Below, one piece after another: positions 1 through 5,432 of a stretch of 6,230 nucleotides of DNA. The stretch lies in the NCBI GenBank assembly GCA_031276685.1, contig JAISMQ010000230.1, positions 1 through 6,230 of the forward strand, in the 5' to 3' direction. Both the position numbers and the translations under genes were made by a program. The DNA comes from Treponema sp. (GTDB taxonomy: Bacteria; Spirochaetota; Spirochaetia; Treponematales; Breznakiellaceae). The notes beneath the pieces are model-generated. The model saw only the letters and a list, made by a program, of their open reading frames with translations. It did not search any database and was not told where the DNA came from. Numbering within the stretch: the first letter of the stretch is position 1; every line of letters starts with the position of its first letter.

Positions 1-913
1 GTCCTACACTCTGTCCCTTAGCCCCCGTTTCGGCATGCTCTGGGGTTACGGGGAAGAGCAGGTCTACACGGACAGCGATTCGGACCAGCTTTTAAGCCAG
101 CTTCTGTGGGAAGCCAAACCCCAGTGGTACATGGGGATGGGCATGGAATTTTCACAAAAAGATCCGGCGGCCGGGCCCGGCGGTTTCGGCGCCCTGTCCG
201 CGAAATTCGGCATAGCCGCGCATTCCGGCGTCATGGAAGACCGGGACTGGCTTGCCCCCGGGGGGAAACTGAGCAATTATTCCCGGCACGACAACCTTGC
301 CAACGGGGCCGCGATGCTGGATCTGGCGGCGGGGCTGAGTATCCCCGCCTGGGGTTTTATAACGATCCGCTTTTCCCTTGGCGTTTCCTATACGCGCTTC
401 TCCTGGAGCGCCTACGACGGGTACTACCGCTATGGGAAATACTCAGGCGGCGTCTACGCGCCCCTGGAGGACTCCGATCCGGCGGTTCTGCAGAGCGGCC
501 CGGTAGTATCCTATTCCCAGGACTGGCTTGCCCTGCCCCTCGGCCTCCGGGTTTCGATCTTCCCGGGCAGGCTCTTTTCCGGGGCCCTTTACTACAGCGC
601 CGGCCCCGTGCTCAATTTCGTAGGCAGGGACGACCACTACCTGCGGGTAAGGACCGGGTATTACGGGCAGTTTATCGACAACGCGAACGGCGGCTACGTC
701 CTGGAACCGGGGGGCGAATTCAGGTTTTCCCCCGGGGAACGATTCAGCCTGCTGCTGTACCTGTCCTGGCGCACTATTACGACCGGGCCCGGCGGGAAAT
801 CGTTCGGCCGGAACACCGGGGACGGGGCCCAAAACTGGAATTTCCTGGGCAATACCTCGGGCGGGGGCTTCCAGGCGCTGGATCTAGGGCTTGGCCTTGA
901 GGTACGCCTTTAA
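1..913 (+). CDS. Omptin-family outer-membrane protease (5' partial)
   Basis: Outer-membrane beta-barrel protease of the omptin family (OmpT/Pla relatives, peptidase family A26), which cleaves surface or extracellular peptides, in known members often between basic residues. The frame is open from base 2, so the gene begins before the window. The Met codon at 35 is internal, because the residues just before it (LSLSPRFG) align with the first barrel strand of OmpT. Counting from that Met, the segment MEDRDW (67-72) matches the OmpT VDQDWM segment with catalytic D69 and D71. RDDHY (198-202) matches OmpT DNDEHY with catalytic D199 and H201. The D71-to-D199 distance of 128 residues is close to that of OmpT (125). 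SRH (83-85) matches the conserved SRHPDT stretch. Alternating aromatic and glycine-rich strands end in a short C-terminal strand. TAA stop at 911-913. It converges with the Nudix gene and overlaps it by 30 nt. The signal peptide is not visible. Alignment is from memory; the four catalytic matches make the family call strong. Confidence 0.88.
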   Translation, partial: SYTLSLSPRFGMLWGYGEEQVYTDSDSDQLLSQLLWEAKPQWYMGMGMEFSQKDPAAGPGGFGALSAKFGIAAHSGVMEDRDWLAPGGKLSNYSRHDNLANGAAMLDLAAGLSIPAWGFITIRFSLGVSYTRFSWSAYDGYYRYGKYSGGVYAPLEDSDPAVLQSGPVVSYSQDWLALPLGLRVSIFPGRLFSGALYYSAGPVLNFVGRDDHYLRVRTGYYGQFIDNANGGYVLEPGGEFRFSPGERFSLLLYLSWRTITTGPGGKSFGRNTGDGAQNWNFLGNTSGGGFQALDLGLGLEVRL

Positions 914-1321
914 GGCGGGAAGGATCTTCATATCCGAAGGGGCAAAGTCCAGCCGTTCTATTTCCTCTACCGGGGCCCACTTCCACTCTTCGTGGTCGGC
1001 CAGGACCGCCTGCGACGGATCGGCGCCCTCAAACCGGATAAGGTAGGCCCGCAGGTTGCGTTTTACGCCGTTGTGGGTGAATACGGCGCGGGCCAGCTCT
1101 TCCCCCACCTGTATGGGCAGGGAGAATTCCTCCCGGAATTCCCGCGCCAGGGCTTCTTCCCCGGATTCCCCCGCCTCGGCCTTGCCGCCGGGGAATTCCC
1201 ACTTGCCCCCCAGGCTTCCTCCGGCTAACCGGCGGGCGATAAACAGCGTATCCCCCCGGCGGGCAACCCCCGCCACGGACAGGCCCGAGGCTTTCTCCGG
1301 GCCTTGCCGCGCTTCACGCAT
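884..1321 (-). CDS. MutT-like Nudix hydrolase, (deoxy)nucleoside triphosphate pyrophosphohydrolase
   Basis: Cytosolic Nudix enzyme of the MutT/NudG type, 145 aa, close to E. coli MutT (129 aa). It is expected to hydrolyse an NTP or dNTP, possibly oxidised (8-oxo-dGTP type), to the monophosphate and pyrophosphate. The Nudix box spans residues 46-68: G46, E52, R60-E61, E64-E65. The motif's usual glycine near the end is serine (S67). The preceding segment ARRLAGGSLGGKWEFPGG (29-46) is typical of MutT-like enzymes, as are HEEWKW (110-115) and the C-terminal LDFAPSD (124-130). The frame is open upstream to an ATG at 1402, but I choose the ATG at 1319-1321. It follows an AGGAG site with 8-nt spacing, begins 12 nt after the upstream stop, and the extra 27 residues are a proline-rich shadow of the upstream gene. 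Last gene of the five-gene minus-strand cluster. TAG stop at 884-886 lies inside the omptin gene. The exact substrate cannot be told from sequence; mutT or nudG would be the nearest symbols. Confidence 0.88.
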   Translation of the reverse strand: MREARQGPEKASGLSVAGVARRGDTLFIARRLAGGSLGGKWEFPGGKAEAGESGEEALAREFREEFSLPIQVGEELARAVFTHNGVKRNLRAYLIRFEGADPSQAVLADHEEWKWAPVEEIERLDFAPSDMKILPALKAYLKAKP

Positions 1322-1329
1322 GCGGCAGG

Positions 1330-1334
1330 CTCCT
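1330..1334 (-). promoter_or_regulatory. Ribosome binding site fixing the Nudix start
   Basis: Minus-strand AGGAG lies 8 nt before the ATG at 1321 and overlaps the TAG stop of the preceding membrane-protein gene (TAGGAG). It supports the shorter 145-aa Nudix protein and suggests translational coupling with the upstream gene. Confidence 0.7.
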
Positions 1335-1743
1335 AGAGGAGCAGGACCTGGGGGAAGATAAAGTGGAGGGCCGCGACGATCATGGCCGCGAAACCGATCC
1401 ACTTGCGGTTCACCGTGATGATCTGGGTCATCCTGTTGTCGCCTTCCTCAAAAAAACTGCGGCCGTGGTAGTAGTCAAAGAGGAGGATAAACCCGGTCAC
1501 CAGCCCGGCGGCGGCGGGGACAAGGTCCCCTATCACGGGAATGTCCCCCTGGACCGGGGACAGAAGCTTGAGCAGGCCCGTTACGGCGCCCAAAATGCCC
1601 AGTATCAGTCTAAAGGTTTCATTTTGCAGGGAAAAGCGAATTTCTTCCTCGATGGCGCCGGCCCCCCCTCCCCCGCCGTTCGTGAAAAGGACAAAGCCTG
1701 CGGCCGCGTTAAGCAAAATAGACAAAAAATAAAACTGAACCAT
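1333..1743 (-). CDS. Small multi-pass membrane protein, unknown function
   Basis: A 136-aa protein I do not recognise. Four hydrophobic segments are visible, at about residues 3-21, 44-62, 68-90 and 114-134, so it is very probably an integral inner-membrane protein. Between segments 1 and 2 is a glycine run (GGGGG at 23-27) followed by an acidic patch EEE (32-34). Between segments 3 and 4 is a charged loop (HGRSFFEEGDNR, 93-104). No catalytic or cofactor motif is apparent. The ATG at 1741-1743 is preceded by AAGG at 1752-1755 (8-nt spacer), a moderate ribosome site. The TAG stop lies 11 nt before the Nudix start and forms part of its ribosome site, so the two genes look coupled. A 39-nt AT-richer gap separates it from the gene upstream. 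Real-gene confidence rests on the hydrophobic pattern and the snug fit in the cluster. Confidence 0.78.
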   Translation of the reverse strand: MVQFYFLSILLNAAAGFVLFTNGGGGGAGAIEEEIRFSLQNETFRLILGILGAVTGLLKLLSPVQGDIPVIGDLVPAAAGLVTGFILLFDYYHGRSFFEEGDNRMTQIITVNRKWIGFAAMIVAALHFIFPQVLLL

Positions 1744-1782
1744 TCTACCCGCCTTAAATGTATAAGCAAGACCGTTTAAATT

Positions 1783-2394
1783 TTACTTTATTTTGATCCT
1801 GAATGCAAGGCCGCCCCCTTCCCCCGCCCCTTCGTGGGAGATCTCCGCCAGGAAGCGCGAGCCCGAAAAGGGTATGGAGAAGCGGAATTCCTCCGGAGAC
1901 CGGGGGCTAAAATTGAGCCGGTAGAGGTAAACCCCCGGCTCTTCCGGCCCCGCGCCTTCCAGCGGGGAAACGGCGATGTCCAGGGGGCCCGTGTAGGCCG
2001 CGCCGCTCCGGGTTTTTGTGAGGATCACGACCGCGGCCCCCTCGTAACGGACCGCGGTCATGGAAACCCGGTTGCCGTAATAGTCCTGCGTCCCGGACCC
2101 CAGGCCGGAAACGCCCAGCGCCAGGCTGATAAGCACAAGGGCCGCCAGAGTCGCGAACATGACGGCGTTGGTTTTGGTGGAAAGGAGGGGGCGTACCAGG
2201 CTGAATTTGGGCTTTCCGCTTTCCTCGTACAGGGCCCGGACCTTGGCGGGGGCTTTGGCGAGCCGGCGGCTGCGGGAATAGTAAAACAGCGGCTCCTCCG
2301 ATCCGTCCGGGCGATCCCCGCTCAGGGGCATGCCCTCGTTGGGGCGTTCCTTCCCGTCCAGTTCGCCCGTTTCGTCCGTCGTTTCGCCCATCAT
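1783..2394 (-). CDS. Single-pass membrane protein, unknown function
   Basis: A 203-aa protein of no family I can name. It has three visible parts. Residues 1-35 are acidic and probably disordered. Residues 36-76 are basic and membrane-proximal, with FYYSRSRRLAKAPAKVRALY near 37-56 and KPKFSLVRPL at 61-70. One transmembrane helix follows at about 77-98. A C-terminal domain of about 105 residues comes next, rich in beta-type alternation and ending in RIKIK. By the positive-inside rule, the N-terminus is cytoplasmic and the C-terminal domain lies in the periplasm. The start is ambiguous between adjacent ATGs at 2394 and 2391. The first shares an ATGA overlap with the stop of the NAD(P)HX gene but is only 3 nt from GGAGG (2398-2402). 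The second has a better 6-nt spacing, giving 202 aa. Either way translation looks coupled. Comparable short proteins occur in treponemes as far as I recall, which is unverified. Confidence 0.8.
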   Translation of the reverse strand: MMGETTDETGELDGKERPNEGMPLSGDRPDGSEEPLFYYSRSRRLAKAPAKVRALYEESGKPKFSLVRPLLSTKTNAVMFATLAALVLISLALGVSGLGSGTQDYYGNRVSMTAVRYEGAAVVILTKTRSGAAYTGPLDIAVSPLEGAGPEEPGVYLYRLNFSPRSPEEFRFSIPFSGSRFLAEISHEGAGEGGGLAFRIKIK

Positions 2395-3995
2395 CCGCCT
2401 CCCCCGGGCCGGCCCGCGCAGCCGGGGAGCCAGGCCCGCCCGGCCAGATCCGCCGCGAGGTCCGCAACCTCCATGGAATCGAAAAAACGGTTCCGCAGCC
2501 CCGGGTCGGCGGCGGCGCGGATAAGCAGGGCCGCCCCCGCCAGGGCGCAGGAGAACAGATCGGCCCCCCGGCAGCGCGCCGCGATACCGGCGCAGAAGCC
2601 CGCCAGCAGGTCCCCGCTCCCCCCGGAGCCGAGCGCCGGGTTCATGCCGTCCAGCACGGCCAGCCGCCCGTCCGGCGCGGCGGCGATCATCACGTGGCTT
2701 TTGAACAGGAAGACCGCCCTTTTCCGCCCGGCCAGGTCGCGGAGCGCCGGGGCGGGGTCGGCGAGGAGTTCCTCCCGCGCTATCCCCGAATAGGCCGCCA
2801 GCTCCCCCGGATGGGGGGTAAGCAGGGCGTTCCCGTGGAACACCCGGTCCCGCGCCAGGAAGACGGCGTCAGCGTCCAGTACCAGCGGGACGCCCCGTTC
2901 CTCCAGGGCCAGGGCGTCTTCCAGGGGGCGCAGCCGCTCCGGCCCCCTCCCCCAGCCGGGGCCCAGCAGCAGGGCGTCCGGGGCAAAGCGGGATTCGCGG
3001 CCGGGCCGGGCTTCGCAGGTGTCAACCATGACGGAGGAGGCGGAGGAGGCCAGGACGGGGTACAGGGGGGGATCGACGAGGAGCCGCACCAGGCCGGCGC
3101 CGGCGGCCTGGGCGCCCCGCGCGGCGATCCGCGCCGCGCCGGAAGCGCCGGGGGAACCGGCCCGGATCTCCGCCAGGCCCCGGCTGTACTTGTAGGAATC
3201 CGCCGGGCAGGGGGGGACAAGGGTACGGCAGTAATCCCAGCTTACCAGGTCCGCCTCGCGGTACTTTTCCGTCAGCGCGGCGGGGAAGACGCCCCCCACG
3301 TGGAGAATACGGCCGCAGAGGGGCCGGGCCGCAGGGTTGTAGAGGCAGCGCTTTTCGGGCTCGATGGCGAGTACCGCGTCCGCCTCCGCCACGGGCATGC
3401 CGGGCTTCCATGCGTCGGAAAGGCCGCTGGGCAGATCCACGGAGACGAAGAGGGGCCGGCCCGCGCAGTTCCGGGCCTGCCGCGCCAGCAGGGCGGCGTC
3501 TTCGCGGAGCGGCCCGCTAAGGCCCGTCCCGGCGATTCCGTCAATGACAAGCCGGGCCTGCGCCAGGGGGCCCGCCGGATAGTCCCGGATCTCCGCCTCC
3601 AGCGCGGATTCGGAAAACGCAAGGCCACGGACCCCCATTTTTTGCAGCGAGGCGAAGGCTTCGGAGCGGGGGCCGCAGCCGTCCGGCCCCCCGGCCGTGA
3701 TGACAAGGGCCCGTTCCGCCGCCGCGAGGCCGCCGAGGATCAGGGCGCGGAGGATCACCAGGGCGTCGGCGGCGTTGTTCCCGCGCCCGGCCAGCACAAC
3801 CACGGCGGGGCCGGGGGGCTCGAAAAGCCGGGGGTAGGCTTCTGCCAGGACCTGGGCCGCGCGGCGGCCCGCGGCCTCCACCAGGGCGAAGCCGTTCAAA
3901 GACCATTCCGCAGCCGCTTCCGCGTCCATCGCCCGCGCCCCGGCGGCGCTTACCAGGGCTTCCCGGCCCTTCGCGGGTAAATTCATCAGGGCCAT
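2391..3995 (-). CDS. nnr: Bifunctional NAD(P)H-hydrate epimerase / ADP-dependent (S)-NAD(P)H-hydrate dehydratase
   Basis: A 534-aa two-domain enzyme of the YjeF type that repairs hydrated NADH and NADPH: the N-terminal domain epimerises R- to S-NAD(P)HX and the C-terminal domain dehydrates the S form using ADP. Epimerase domain, about 1-245: nucleotide loop GRGNNAADA (70-78), IDGIAGTG with D152 (151-158), and SVDLPSG (185-191). Dehydratase domain, about 265-525, of ribokinase-like fold: SRGLAEIRAGSPGASGAA (271-288), LGPGWGRG (344-351), LDADA (373-377), LTPHPGE (392-398), and GGSGD with the probable catalytic D462 (458-462). The epimerase loop is normally GNNGGDG; here two glycines and the last glycine are alanines, while N74, D77, D152 and S190 remain. 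The ATG at 3995 has an excellent ribosome site (AAGGAGG, 6-nt spacing). It overlaps the upstream lipoprotein gene by 10 nt and the downstream gene by 4 nt. A Met codon at 3986 is an alternative start without comparable spacing. Very high G+C. Family call is firm. Confidence 0.95.
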   Translation of the reverse strand: MALMNLPAKGREALVSAAGARAMDAEAAAEWSLNGFALVEAAGRRAAQVLAEAYPRLFEPPGPAVVVLAGRGNNAADALVILRALILGGLAAAERALVITAGGPDGCGPRSEAFASLQKMGVRGLAFSESALEAEIRDYPAGPLAQARLVIDGIAGTGLSGPLREDAALLARQARNCAGRPLFVSVDLPSGLSDAWKPGMPVAEADAVLAIEPEKRCLYNPAARPLCGRILHVGGVFPAALTEKYREADLVSWDYCRTLVPPCPADSYKYSRGLAEIRAGSPGASGAARIAARGAQAAGAGLVRLLVDPPLYPVLASSASSVMVDTCEARPGRESRFAPDALLLGPGWGRGPERLRPLEDALALEERGVPLVLDADAVFLARDRVFHGNALLTPHPGELAAYSGIAREELLADPAPALRDLAGRKRAVFLFKSHVMIAAAPDGRLAVLDGMNPALGSGGSGDLLAGFCAGIAARCRGADLFSCALAGAALLIRAAADPGLRNRFFDSMEVADLAADLAGRAWLPGCAGRPGGGG

Positions 3996-5239
3996 GCGGG
4001 GCCTCCTTCCGCCAGCATCTTATCGGTACGCCACCACACGACTTTTGCCTCGTAATCCCCGGCCAGGATCGCGGAAATAATGCCGTCCGCCGAAAGATCG
4101 AAACTGTTCAAGTAGAGTTCCTCCCGGTCCACCCTGATAAGCCCCCGGCGCTGTTCCAGGCTTGCGGAGGGGGACGCCGCCTGGGCGCGCGGATCCCCGG
4201 CGCCCTCCCGTCTGAGGATAAGGATGGAATACCCTTCGTCTACCGGAAACGAAAGGAAGATCCTGCCCCCCCTGGCGACACCCATCATCGAATAGAGCAT
4301 CCACAGGGTCTCGCGGCGGCCGTTTACAAAGGCCGCCTGCTCCAGAAAGGGGACCTCGATGCAGTCCACGTAGGCCCCGCTGCCAATATCCATCACCCAG
4401 ATCAGGGAGCTGTCCGGCTCCGTCCCCACCCGCGTGTTGGTGGAATCGTCGTAGATGTCCCGGTAGTAGTCGACCTTGAGGTAGAGCTCCCGCGAGTCCG
4501 GGGCCGCCATGATGGCGTCCACCGACGCGGAAACCTCGGGCCAGCCGGCGGGGGCCGGTATGGCGTTGTTCTTCAGGCTGATGACGACGGGGCTTCTGCC
4601 GCCGGCGCCGTACCAGTAGACCGCCCAGCCCGTGGTCTGGCGGCACACCACCACGATCTCGTCCAGGCCGGTAGTGTAGATTCCGGCAATCCGGAAAAAG
4701 GGGGTGCCCCCCGCCCCTTCCTGGCCCAGGTACTCCACAAAGCGGCCGTCCTGGTCAAAGTGGAGGACGACGCTGTCCAGCAGGGCCCTGGAGTCCGCGT
4801 CGTAGTAGTAGCGGTCGGGGGGCAGCCGGTCTTCCACGTAGATGTGCTTGCGGGAATCCACGGCGATCCTCCCCGGCTCCCGCAGCGGGTAGGTAAAGGC
4901 CCAGCGGGTTACGACGGAACCCTCCCCCCGGTTGGTTTTCAGGCTGAGGGGGGGGCTGTTGGACTCGTCATCGTAGATCATGAACAGAAGGTCCCCATAC
5001 GAGTTGTAGCGCACCACCTTGCCGCCGTTCCTGTCGGATATGTAAAAAAGGCCGTCCCGCATGGCAAGGCCGGCCCGGCTTAGGCCCAGATCCCCCTCCA
5101 GACCGTAGAGGGCAAGCTGGTCTTCCAGGCGGCCGATCCCCAGGGAAAAAAGGTCTTCCCGGGCGACGGAACTGATGCCGGACCGGGAGCAGGCCCCCAG
5201 CGACAGGCAGAACAGGGCGGCAAGAATCGCGGCTTTCAC
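3986..5239 (-). CDS. Lipoprotein with NHL/beta-propeller-like repeats, spirochaete type
   Basis: A 417-aa putative lipoprotein. The N-terminus is K2, then a hydrophobic stretch (3-13) and a lipobox LGAC with lipidated C17, so it should be exported and anchored in a membrane. The mature protein shows propeller-like strand pairs of NHL flavour, such as GLAMRDGLFYISDRNGGKVVRY (57-78) and GRIAVDSRKHIYVEDR (123-138), plus FDQDGRFVEYLG (161-172) and a late GGRIFLSF. This suggests a beta-propeller binding scaffold rather than an enzyme; no catalytic motif is evident. It resembles the spirochaetal lipoproteins named LIC_12708 family, an identification from memory that needs an HMM search. The start is GTG at 5237-5239, preceded by AAGG and a run of seven T. 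First gene of the five-gene cluster; its last 10 nt overlap the NAD(P)HX gene. TGA stop at 3986-3988. Existence is secure; role unknown. Confidence 0.85.
   Translation of the reverse strand: MKAAILAALFCLSLGACSRSGISSVAREDLFSLGIGRLEDQLALYGLEGDLGLSRAGLAMRDGLFYISDRNGGKVVRYNSYGDLLFMIYDDESNSPPLSLKTNRGEGSVVTRWAFTYPLREPGRIAVDSRKHIYVEDRLPPDRYYYDADSRALLDSVVLHFDQDGRFVEYLGQEGAGGTPFFRIAGIYTTGLDEIVVVCRQTTGWAVYWYGAGGRSPVVISLKNNAIPAPAGWPEVSASVDAIMAAPDSRELYLKVDYYRDIYDDSTNTRVGTEPDSSLIWVMDIGSGAYVDCIEVPFLEQAAFVNGRRETLWMLYSMMGVARGGRIFLSFPVDEGYSILILRREGAGDPRAQAASPSASLEQRRGLIRVDREELYLNSFDLSADGIISAILAGDYEAKVVWWRTDKMLAEGGPAWP
4002..4008 (-). promoter_or_regulatory. Strong ribosome binding site of the NAD(P)HX repair gene
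   Basis: Minus-strand AAGGAGG ends 6 nt before the ATG at 3995. It lies inside the last codons of the lipoprotein gene and favours 3995 over the in-frame Met at 3986. Confidence 0.75.
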
Positions 5240-5250
5240 AAAAAAACCTT
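5240..5250 (-). promoter_or_regulatory. AAGG ribosome site plus T7 spacer before a GTG start
   Basis: On the minus strand AAGG (5247-5250) is followed by seven consecutive T (5240-5246) and then GTG. Spacing of 7 nt is normal. No ATG gives a better start while keeping the signal peptide, so GTG is chosen. The homopolymer is slippage-prone and its length should be confirmed from reads. Confidence 0.55.
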
Positions 5251-5274
5251 ATGCCCCCCGGCGGGGCTTGTCAA
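5248..5274 (-). promoter_or_regulatory. Candidate sigma-70-type promoter for the five-gene cluster (weak)
   Basis: Minus strand carries a perfect TTGACA (5269-5274), then 15 nt, then CATAAG (5248-5253), which matches TATAAT at 4 of 6 positions. The -35 is unusually clear for so G+C-rich a stretch, but the spacer is short. Transcription would begin within a few bases of the GTG, making the message nearly leaderless and placing the apparent ribosome site inside the -10. Either the promoter reading or the ribosome-site reading is therefore wrong, so confidence is low. Confidence 0.25.
5253..5267 (-). other. GC-only hairpin next to the lipoprotein ribosome site
   Basis: Perfect inverted repeat: arms 5253-5257 and 5263-5267 (GCCCC/GGGGC), 5-base loop. 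On the minus strand it ends 2 nt before AAGG (5247-5250). If transcription starts upstream, the leader RNA would carry this hairpin against the ribosome site, where it could modulate initiation. T7 lies 6 nt beyond the stem, too distant for a canonical intrinsic terminator. Confidence 0.35.
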
Positions 5275-5342
5275 CAGACCGGGATGCCGGGGCCGGCGCG
5301 TGAACCAGGGCCAAAACGCAGCCCGAGCCGCCTGCCGGCCCA

Positions 5343-5378
5343 GTTTGTCCGACAGGACAGTTTATCCAGCAGGATAAA
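5343..5378. repeat. Tandem 17-bp palindromic repeat with compensatory stem change
   Basis: Two adjacent units, GTTTGTCCGACAGGACA (5343-5359) and GTTTATCCAGCAGGATA (5360-5376), are identical at 13 of 17 positions. Each unit is itself an inverted repeat: TGTCC-GACA-GGACA (5346-5359) and TTTATCC-AGCA-GGATAAA (5361-5378). All four differences are transitions. Two of them, at 5347/5364 and 5358/5375, exchange a G-C stem pair for an A-T pair, so pairing is preserved. The other two fall in the 4-base loop. No T-run follows either stem on either strand in the terminator sense. It could be a pair of protein-binding half-palindromes, an RNA element or a remnant of a dispersed repeat family. Confidence 0.6.
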
Positions 5379-5396
5379 AAGCGCAAACAGCCTGCG
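5376..5396 (-). terminator. Weak intrinsic-terminator-like hairpin after the ANT(6) gene
   Basis: Read on the minus strand, CGCAG/TTGCG arms (5392-5396 and 5382-5386, one G-T pair) enclose a 5-base loop. They are followed after one C by TTTTT (5376-5380). It begins 36 nt past the TAA of the adenylyltransferase gene, a sensible place for a terminator. The stem is short, and the T-run is also used by the arm of the neighbouring palindrome, so the structures compete. Confidence 0.3.
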
Positions 5397-5411
5397 GCAA
5401 CTTTGTTACCG
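5395..5411 (-). other. Hairpin downstream of the ANT(6) gene
   Basis: Minus-strand CGGTAAC-AAA-GTTGCCG: 7-bp stem with one G-T pair and a 3-base loop. The wobble favours the minus-strand transcript over the plus strand, where the same position is a C-A mismatch. It lies 21 nt past the adenylyltransferase stop and overlaps the terminator-like hairpin by two bases. It may protect or end that transcript. No other function is evident. Confidence 0.35.
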
Positions 5412-5432
5412 GGTTATGCGAAGCTGCCCTTT

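Noticed and set aside
35..37. ATG at 35 as the omptin start
   Set aside because: The frame is open to the window edge, and the residues before this Met align with the first omptin strand, with no signal peptide after it. It is an internal methionine of a truncated gene.
1322..1402. N-terminal extension of the Nudix protein from an ATG at 1402
   Set aside because: The 27 extra residues are proline/glycine-rich, lie inside the upstream membrane-protein gene and have no family counterpart. The ATG at 1321 has a good AGGAG site and fits the family length.
1744..1782. Internal promoter in the 39-nt AT-rich gap (TATACA-like -10)
   Set aside because: Only a partial -10 match and no acceptable -35 at proper spacing; low G+C alone is not enough.
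2694..3980. Long plus-strand open frames opposite the NAD(P)HX gene
   Set aside because: They are low-complexity glycine, arginine and proline-rich translations antisense to a clearly homologous enzyme, as expected in very G+C-rich DNA.
5326..5342. A third unit of the 17-bp repeat just before 5343
   Set aside because: Only about 7 of 17 positions match and the stem is not preserved, which is near chance.
5361..5378. Pair of inverted DnaA-box-like sequences (TTATCCAGC and TTATCCTGC)
   Set aside because: Each matches TTATCCACA at only 6-7 of 9 bases with the informative end wrong, there is no further box cluster and no dnaA, dnaN or gyrB nearby. The palindromic repeat explains the pattern.
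5381..5432. Integron attC-like site next to the resistance gene
   Set aside because: I looked for RYYYAAC and GTTRRRY core sites around the hairpins. The nearest candidates (such as GTTATGC) break the consensus, and no integrase is visible.
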